Assembly: GCA_002839765.1 (NCBI GenBank)
Contig: PGYR01000015.1
Coordinates: forward strand, 1 to 60,990
DNA from: Ignavibacteriae bacterium HGW-Ignavibacteriae-4
GTDB lineage: Bacteria > Bacteroidota > Ignavibacteria > Kapaibacteriales > UBA2268
Length of the DNA stretch: 60,990 bases
Reading direction: 5' to 3'
The position numbers were made by a program, and so were the translations under genes. How positions within the stretch are numbered: the first letter of the stretch is position 1; each line of letters opens with the position of its first letter. Below the pieces are notes generated by a model that was given only the letters and a program-made list of their open reading frames with translations, searched no databases and was not told where the DNA came from. This document shows positions 54,725-60,990 of the stretch, in pieces.

Positions 54725-54842
54725 GAGTTAAATCTGACCTATAACGTCAATTAAAAATTCTGACATCCTTGATTGACAGTTACAAAAATAAAAAATAAAA
54801 CTCTCATAATTAAATTTTAATAATTTTATTACGAGGTTTACG

Positions 54843-57800
54843 ATGAAAGCGATGCTTTTATTATTTACAATTGTCTCTTTCCTAGCGATGAATAATAATT
54901 TAATGGCTGGTACTGAGACCAAAGACGCAGAATCATATCTAAAGAATTCTAAAACATTCTTTATAGAAAACAAAGGACAAATTAAAGACACAGAAGGTAA
55001 TGTGAGAGAAGACATTAAATACTACATCAAAGGAAAAGGGATGGACATCTACTTTAGAGATGAAGGTATTAGTTATGTCATGTATAAATCAACACATCAG
55101 ACAAATGGAGATATTAGTTCTCAAACGCAACGAGTTGATTTAGAATTTGGTGATGGTATTCATAAATTCAAAATCGTCCCTTATGATGAGAATCTTGCAA
55201 AACTAAGTGTTTTAAAAGGGGATTTGAATCTAAAAGATATAAGAACATACAGTAAGTTAGTTTATGAAAATGTTGCCGAAGGTATTGATTTGGTTTATTA
55301 TCCTACTCCAAAAAGTATCAAATACGATTTTGTAGTTAAGCCAAATGCTGATTTAAGTAAGTTAAACATAAAGTATAATGGTGTTAATTCATTAGAAAAA
55401 GTAGATAATACTTCTTTCAAGATCAGTACTGATTTAGGTGATATTATTGAAGATGTACCATCCACCTACCAAATGATTGATAATAAGAAACGGGAATATA
55501 CCGCTGACATATTAATCAAAGATAATAATCTACAATTCGATGTAGGTAACTATGACAAAAACTATGAACTAGTAATAGACCCAGAACTATACTGGTCGAC
55601 TTACATTGGTGGTGGTTCAACTGAACTTGTTGGAAGATACCCTACAACTGAATACACACCTAATCTCTCTTCTGGAGTACCTAGTGGCTATGCTAGTGGA
55701 GGGATAGACGTTGATGATGAAGACAATGTTTACATAGTTGGTTCAACACTTTCGAATGATTTTCCAAAAGATCTAGGTCAAATTAATAGCTGGGGTAATT
55801 GGGATATTTTTATTCAGAAGTATGAAGAAGATGGAACACTTGTATATTCTCATATGATAGGTGGCGATGATCATGATTTTGGACTTGATTTAGAACTAGA
55901 TGAAGATTTTGATCCAATTATTTGTGGGGCAACAAAAAGCTCCAACATATTCACAACTGGTCGAGCTTATACAGGTGGGTATGATTATTACATTTATGAG
56001 CATAGAACATTCCCTCAAGCGGCTTGTTATGGTGGTACTGATGATGACTTTGCTAGAGGTTTAACACTTACAAGAGACTTATCTGGTAACACTGGAATTA
56101 TTGTCACCGTTGGCGAGACTATGAGTTCTGATGCATATATGTATAATTCATGGGATTTCACAATGAACGGAAATTCAGATGTTTACATAGTTGCACTTTA
56201 TAGCACATTCGCTACTAAATGGACTAGATATCTTGGTGGAGATGGTGATGAGATTGGAATGGATGTAGCTTACAACCGTTTTAAATCGCCAGAGAACGAG
56301 AATATCAATGAATTAGTTATTATTGGTGCTACGGACAGTAAAACCAATTTCCCATTTACTGTGAGCATGCCTTATCAAAATGTCTTAAACAGGGATATTA
56401 CAATTAGTAATGTTCAAGATGGATTCTTAATGGATGTGTTTGCAAGCAATGGTAGGGATAGAGCAGGGACTTTGTTTGGTGGCAAAGGGACAGATTTTCT
56501 TACCGATATTGAATACATCGATGATGATATATTATTTGTTTCTGGATATACTGAAAGTAATCAAACAACAGATTTATTTCCATGGATACCGATAGGTAAT
56601 TCTAGAGTATATGATTATGGAGGTGTAAGTGATAAAGGTGATGGATTTATTGCAGCCTTTGGTTATAGTGGGAATTTTGCTTTGATACATAATGCCTATA
56701 TTGGAGGAAAAGATCAAGATATTGTATCAGACATAAAATATGATGATGAAAATAATATGATTTATGCCACTGGTTATACTAAAAGTGATAATTTTGATTT
56801 ACTACATGAATATACAAATGAAATGAATAGAGGTGCAATGACAGGTAGTATTGATGCGTTTCAATCACAATATGACTATAATCTTAACAATATTAACTCT
56901 ACTTACTTTGGTGGAGGAGATGATGACTATGGTCTAGCTACAACAATCAATAGTCATAAAAGACCTATAATATATGGTGAGTCGTTTGGTACTACAAAAG
57001 CCTTTCCAGGTTCTAGCTTACCTGCTATCACTATCCCTGAACTAAATCATAATCAGCCTGCTTACGGGGGAGGCGACAATGATGCCTTCCTAACTACTTT
57101 CTATTCTGAAACAGATGTAGATAATATTCGTTGGGGAACTTTCTTTGGTGGAGATGATACTGATTCAATATATGCTATGTCTGTTGATAAATTTGATTAT
57201 GTATATATAACTGGTAAAACATACTCTGATACTTATTCCGAATCGTTTCCTGCTACTTCAGGAGTTGTTAGTAGTACCGAAAGTGGAGACGGAGATATAT
57301 TCGTAACTAAATTTAATAAGTATGGAAAAAGGATTTGGACAACTTACCTCGGTGGTTCAGGTGATGACGCAGCTTTAGATATGGATGTTTATAATGCTCT
57401 TCTACAAGAAGATGTAAAAATATATTTAACAGGTTACACTTCTTCCTCTGACTTTAAAACTCAAGCTACTAGTTTAGGTGAGCATACAGATTTATCTGGT
57501 GGGTACGATGCATTCGTTGCGAAACTTTCCGCTGATGGTTCTGACTTAGAAGCATTCTCTTATCTTGGAAGTGCATCTTTACATATTGATAATTCTGTAG
57601 TTTATAGAGATGAAGATGGTAGAACAATTGATGTAGATCAATCTACAGGTATAGTATATACAGGAGGTAGATTAAATGCTATTCATCATACTGGTTTAAA
57701 TAATCCTTATGATACTTGGTTAGATACAACTGCAGCGATAGGTAATCCTAACTGGCGGTGGAATCCTATGAGTTTCTATAATACTTATCCAGTTGACTTT

Positions 57801-58985
57801 TTTGTTGGATATGTTGTTAAGTGGGATGAGGATTTATTCTTAGAATGGGGTCGTTGGATTGGTTCTTATGTTTCAGATTTAGATTATAACGAGACTAATG
57901 ACAGATTGTTAATATGTGGAAATGGAAACGATAATATTTTGACCAGTTACTTAACAACGAATAGCTATTTTGACAAAGGTCCATCTTATACACCATCTCA
58001 AGACATACAAGCATGGCTAATGGTTCTTGAATCAGACACAATTCCTTATTATGGTACATATCTAACTGGATACGAAAGAGATTATCTAGACTCTAGTGGA
58101 CATGTAGCATGGGATGATGCAAATAATAAATTCTATTATGTGGGAACAACCGAGAATTATAATTATATTGGAGGTGGGTGGCTCAATACTTTTCCTGATA
58201 AACCATATTCATGGAATAATTATGATTTAATTGCATTTAGTTTTGATAATAACATGACAACTAGATATACTAACGAAAAAGTCGCAGTCTATGGTGATGA
58301 TTATCATATTAATGTTAATGATCTTAAATTACAAGAAGACTATTTATACATTGTTGGCTCGACTACAGAAGATTCAGATATTGGGTATAAACTAAACGGA
58401 ATAGATCCTGTTTTTGCTGAAAACAAGTATAATAGTACTAGTTATGAAGAAGGGTTTGTACTTAGTATATTCAAAATTGGTCTTTCTAAATATTGGGGAA
58501 GTTATGTTTCTAATGATGTAGGCACAATAGGAAATCTAACCGTTTCTGATGTTGCCTTTCAAAAAGATGGAAGAATGCTAATTAGTAGCACAACTAACTA
58601 TACTGAAATGAATGATTATAATCCTTCAAATGCATTTCAGCAGAATTTAGCTGGTACATCGGATGGATGGATTGGTAGATATGTTATTAGACCTACAATT
58701 GTAGAAAGGGGGAAGTATAGTTTTCCTAAAGTCGAAAATATTGTAAAAGTTGACCCTGTAACTTTATCACCTAACCCTGTTAAATCGGATTTGAATATAA
58801 ATTTAGATTTTGATGTTAATAAAGTTAACAATGTTAGAATTGCAGATGTGACAGGCCGAGAAGTTTATAATAATAGTAGATTTGAATCCTCTATGAATTT
58901 GAACTACTTAATTACTGGTACATATTACTTACAAATACAGTTAGATGATAATACTGTAATAAATAGAGTATTCGTTAAGAATTAG
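54843..58985 (+). CDS. DUF7948 / SBBP-repeat exported protein with T9SS sorting domain
   Basis: 1,380 residues. Signal peptide about 1-23. The DUF7948-type N-terminal domain spans roughly 33-250 (FFIENKGQIKDTEG..., DIKYYIKGKGMDIYFRDEGISYVMY). From about 255 to 1,280 come SBBP-type repeats with the YLGG / YIGG / FFGG + GDD pattern, e.g. YLGGDGDEIG, YFGGGDDDYG, FFGGDDTDSI, YLGGSGDDAA. The last ~75 residues (SPNPVKSDLNINLDF to INRVFVKN) are a type A T9SS sorting domain. It is a large surface or secreted structural/adhesin-like protein. A terminator follows. Confidence 0.88.
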   Translation: MKAMLLLFTIVSFLAMNNNLMAGTETKDAESYLKNSKTFFIENKGQIKDTEGNVREDIKYYIKGKGMDIYFRDEGISYVMYKSTHQTNGDISSQTQRVDLEFGDGIHKFKIVPYDENLAKLSVLKGDLNLKDIRTYSKLVYENVAEGIDLVYYPTPKSIKYDFVVKPNADLSKLNIKYNGVNSLEKVDNTSFKISTDLGDIIEDVPSTYQMIDNKKREYTADILIKDNNLQFDVGNYDKNYELVIDPELYWSTYIGGGSTELVGRYPTTEYTPNLSSGVPSGYASGGIDVDDEDNVYIVGSTLSNDFPKDLGQINSWGNWDIFIQKYEEDGTLVYSHMIGGDDHDFGLDLELDEDFDPIICGATKSSNIFTTGRAYTGGYDYYIYEHRTFPQAACYGGTDDDFARGLTLTRDLSGNTGIIVTVGETMSSDAYMYNSWDFTMNGNSDVYIVALYSTFATKWTRYLGGDGDEIGMDVAYNRFKSPENENINELVIIGATDSKTNFPFTVSMPYQNVLNRDITISNVQDGFLMDVFASNGRDRAGTLFGGKGTDFLTDIEYIDDDILFVSGYTESNQTTDLFPWIPIGNSRVYDYGGVSDKGDGFIAAFGYSGNFALIHNAYIGGKDQDIVSDIKYDDENNMIYATGYTKSDNFDLLHEYTNEMNRGAMTGSIDAFQSQYDYNLNNINSTYFGGGDDDYGLATTINSHKRPIIYGESFGTTKAFPGSSLPAITIPELNHNQPAYGGGDNDAFLTTFYSETDVDNIRWGTFFGGDDTDSIYAMSVDKFDYVYITGKTYSDTYSESFPATSGVVSSTESGDGDIFVTKFNKYGKRIWTTYLGGSGDDAALDMDVYNALLQEDVKIYLTGYTSSSDFKTQATSLGEHTDLSGGYDAFVAKLSADGSDLEAFSYLGSASLHIDNSVVYRDEDGRTIDVDQSTGIVYTGGRLNAIHHTGLNNPYDTWLDTTAAIGNPNWRWNPMSFYNTYPVDFFVGYVVKWDEDLFLEWGRWIGSYVSDLDYNETNDRLLICGNGNDNILTSYLTTNSYFDKGPSYTPSQDIQAWLMVLESDTIPYYGTYLTGYERDYLDSSGHVAWDDANNKFYYVGTTENYNYIGGGWLNTFPDKPYSWNNYDLIAFSFDNNMTTRYTNEKVAVYGDDYHINVNDLKLQEDYLYIVGSTTEDSDIGYKLNGIDPVFAENKYNSTSYEEGFVLSIFKIGLSKYWGSYVSNDVGTIGNLTVSDVAFQKDGRMLISSTTNYTEMNDYNPSNAFQQNLAGTSDGWIGRYVIRPTIVERGKYSFPKVENIVKVDPVTLSPNPVKSDLNINLDFDVNKVNNVRIADVTGREVYNNSRFESSMNLNYLITGTYYLQIQLDDNTVINRVFVKN

Positions 58986-58995
58986 AATTATTAAT

Positions 58996-59030
58996 AAACG
59001 GGGGCTTTCATTGCCCCCTGTTTATTTAAT
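58996..59030 (+). terminator. Rho-independent terminator
   Basis: GGGGGC / GCCCCC arms around a 7-base TTTCATT loop, followed by TGTTTATTTAA. It lies 15 bp after the SBBP gene stop and before the next gene start. Confidence 0.85.
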
Positions 59031-59040
59031 CATAAATATT

Positions 59041-59478
59041 ATGAAAACACTACTAAAAATATTACTCCTATTACTCCCGTCACTTTGTGTAGCACAATAC
59101 CATGACGCACAATGGATATGGTCAGATTATAAAATGGATTTCAGAAGGAATAATGACTCTGTCGTTGTTTTTCACGGTAGAATGCACATGCTTGATACTG
59201 CGACTATTGGTGGTTATGATATGGTTAATTATAATTATAAAAATGGTGATTTATTTTTACATATTAATAGGGATTCAACTTGGATTAATGATTCTGTATT
59301 ATCTAGTTTGGAACATACCGATTATTATAACTTTTATGACCCAAGAATAACTGATCCTAATGGTTTTGAGAGTGAAGAATACGGAGTTAGAATGTTCTCA
59401 GGTTTTCAATCCTTAGACTCTGTTTATATAGAATATTCTATGAACGATATAAATATGAAGGGTTTCATGGGATTTTAA
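59041..59478 (+). CDS. Exported protein, 5' part, broken by a frameshift
   Basis: 145 residues from the ATG at 59041, chosen because it gives a clean signal peptide (KTLLKILLLLLPSLCVAQ). The reading stops at TAA (59476-59478). The same protein continues in the -1 frame (see next feature): GFMG then ILTYDDIKLDRNQ. Restoring a C (TTC-CAT-GGG) would read GFHGILTYDD smoothly, so a one-base loss near 59464-59471, a sequencing error or a programmed shift are all possible. Confidence 0.75.
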   Translation: MKTLLKILLLLLPSLCVAQYHDAQWIWSDYKMDFRRNNDSVVVFHGRMHMLDTATIGGYDMVNYNYKNGDLFLHINRDSTWINDSVLSSLEHTDYYNFYDPRITDPNGFESEEYGVRMFSGFQSLDSVYIEYSMNDINMKGFMGF

Positions 59479-60990
59479 CCTATGATGATATAAAACTAGA
59501 TAGGAATCAACAGAGAATTAGACATAAATTCAAATTTGGAATTGATTCAATAAGCGATTTTACAATTTTGTCTCATTCCGACCCTAGCAAACATTGGATA
59601 GTTGGACATAATGTTAGTAAGCATTTATTAAATACTTATTTAGCTGATAAAGACGGAATAGATACTATACCTAAAAGCAGTTTTAACTTAGAGGAAAATG
59701 GTTTAGATTTTGCACAAGGGCTTCAACCATATTATTTTGAATTCAAACCATCACCAGATGGGAAAAAATTATTAGCTTGCAATTGGGAAGCCGCTGGTCC
59801 AGAAGTTTATCTATTTGCTTTTGATAACAAGAATGGCAAATTAGATTATGTAACTAATTTCAAATATATTGATGATAGAATAATTGCCAATTATGACAAA
59901 CTCTTTAATTTCTCTCCAAACTCAAGATATATTTATACCCAAGCAAATAAGAAATTATTTCAATATGATGTTTCAGATTTAGATTCTATAAAAGAATCTG
60001 AAACAATAGTTGCTGAATTAGATACAAATTTGAATATCTATAACCGAGGTAACCCTAGTTATATGGGAACTAATTTATTGATTGCACCAAATGGTAAAAT
60101 GTATTACAGAAATCCTCAGTTCTCAATGACTCATCCCAATCCTGAGTACGCTTATCAATATTTTTCGATTATAAACAGACCAGATAAAAAAGGAAATAAA
60201 GCAGACTTTAAATTAAAGGAACTAAGGTTTGATTATGATAGAGCATTTCCTAATGCAAAGCCTACTCAACCTCGCATAGATGTAATTTGGAATCGATCAC
60301 AGTACCCATCCCAAATGATAGGACGTACGGTCAGTTACTGCGAGGGTGAAGATGCATATCTAAATAATGTATGGGAAGACAGATTTGTTGGTACTAACTT
60401 CAAGTGGGAACTGCTTAATCTAGAAAGCAATGATACTTTATTAGCAGCGGAGATAAACAAATACTTCGAAGACAATCCAGATATCAAAGACCCATTCTTT
60501 TCTGATGCTAATCACAACTATGAAGGAAAGTATTATATTACTTGGACAGATACACTTGGCTATAATAGAGAAAGAATAGTAAATCTATACGTCGATACAC
60601 TACCCAAGGTAGAGATAGTATCAACCAAATTGACGACAGAATGTGAAAGAGAAAGGTATAGATTAGAAGCTAGGAATATAATAGAAAGATACGAATACAA
60701 ATGGAGCACAGGAGAAACCTCACCTATTATAGAAGTAGATAGAGCTGGAAATTATACGTTATACGTTACTTCATTCCAAGGCTGTGTTGATTCAAGTAGT
60801 ATCAATATACAATTTGAAGATGAAGAGCTTTATTTAGAAATACTCGGTGGAAATAAACTATGTTATGGTGGAGAGCTTACTTTAAGTGCAAACCAAGATT
60901 ACATTAGCTACCTCTGGAACACAGATGAAACGAGCAAGTCCATCGAAGTAAATGAAACTGGAAGATATATACTAACAGTAGAAACAAGTA
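59472..60990 (+). pseudogene. Exported Ig/PKD-like protein, 3' part, open to window edge
   Basis: I translated this frame from 59472 to the end: about 506 codons without a stop. It contains WD40-like stretches (e.g. PSPDGKKLLACNWEAAG and FSPNSRYIYTQANKK) and repeated Ig/PKD-like units with YKWSTGETSP, AGNYTLYVTSFQGCV, YISYLWNTDETSKS, typical of exported Bacteroidota proteins, usually ending in T9SS or gliding-type C-terminal domains outside this window. It has no start of its own in frame before 59478 and is the continuation of the preceding 145-residue ORF. Confidence 0.7.

Larger units (their letters stand above)
54557..54842. promoter_or_regulatory. Leader region of the SBBP gene
   Basis: 286 bp holding the 33-bp element, a 10-codon leader ORF with strong Shine-Dalgarno at 54692-54724, and a hairpin AGGTCAGA / TCTGACCT (54707-54714, 54733-54740) overlapping it. 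The layout of short ORF plus hairpin suggests attenuation or a terminated small transcript. Confidence 0.5.

Overview
The window looks like a low-GC chromosome segment from the Bacteroidota/Chlorobiota (FCB) group. Evidence: several large exported proteins with signal peptides and a C-terminal type IX secretion (Por) sorting domain; a uppS-bamA-ompH-lpxD envelope cluster; the Bacteroidota-type GlmU-like nucleotidyltransferase; a 30-residue AURKAIP1/COX24-type ribosomal protein; and few Shine-Dalgarno sequences in most genes. No rRNA or tRNA is present, so genus cannot be read from the window.

Left part (1-35.5 kb) is mostly core genome. It starts with the N-terminal part of ATP-type PEP carboxykinase, a subtilisin-like exported protease translationally coupled to arginase, a membrane-protein/M48 protease/HDAC-like group, a glycosyltransferase, tmRNA (ssrA, tag GKTTNAEDNFAMAA), GlmU-like protein, CTP synthase, a solute-binding lipoprotein with a His-rich CDF transporter, then a mobile-mystery-protein A/B (HTH/Fic) cassette with three operator-like palindromes exactly 32 bp apart. 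The envelope cluster lpxD-ompH-ompH'-ompH-bamA-uppS follows; the middle ompH is a truncated recent duplicate. Next come HU, the 30-aa ribosomal protein, an ORF whose start lies in a hairpin loop, a DUF2188/TIR-like pair, a group II decarboxylase, a GNAT, a caspase-fold-like exported protein and a 1,032-residue HEXXH/TolB-repeat/beta-barrel protein.

Middle (about 35.5-54.6 kb) is an accessory island without a visible integrase. It has an excisionase-like HTH gene, about 1.3 kb of mostly non-coding DNA with iteron-like GGAATTA repeats, a DUF262 / DUF3696-type ATPase / unknown three-gene operon, a complete type I restriction-modification system (hsdM-hsdS-hsdR), a putative AbiC-like membrane protein, an OLD-family ATPase-TOPRIM protein and an MBL-fold hydrolase with a C-terminal cysteine cluster. 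It then has a histidine-kinase-like protein whose phospho-acceptor His is replaced by Leu, two small unknown proteins and, divergently, a duplicated CI-like HTH protein with a TPR membrane protein and a small unknown protein. This last operon is bracketed by two copies of a 33-bp element.

Right end (54.8-61 kb) has a 1,380-residue SBBP-repeat exported protein, a strong terminator and a large exported protein gene broken by a -1 frameshift and cut by the window edge.

Best candidates for undescribed biology: the DUF262/ATPase/unknown operon; the MBL + OLD + AbiC-like cluster; and the pseudo-kinase / duplicated-CI / TPR locus. Function for all three is inference from domains and context.
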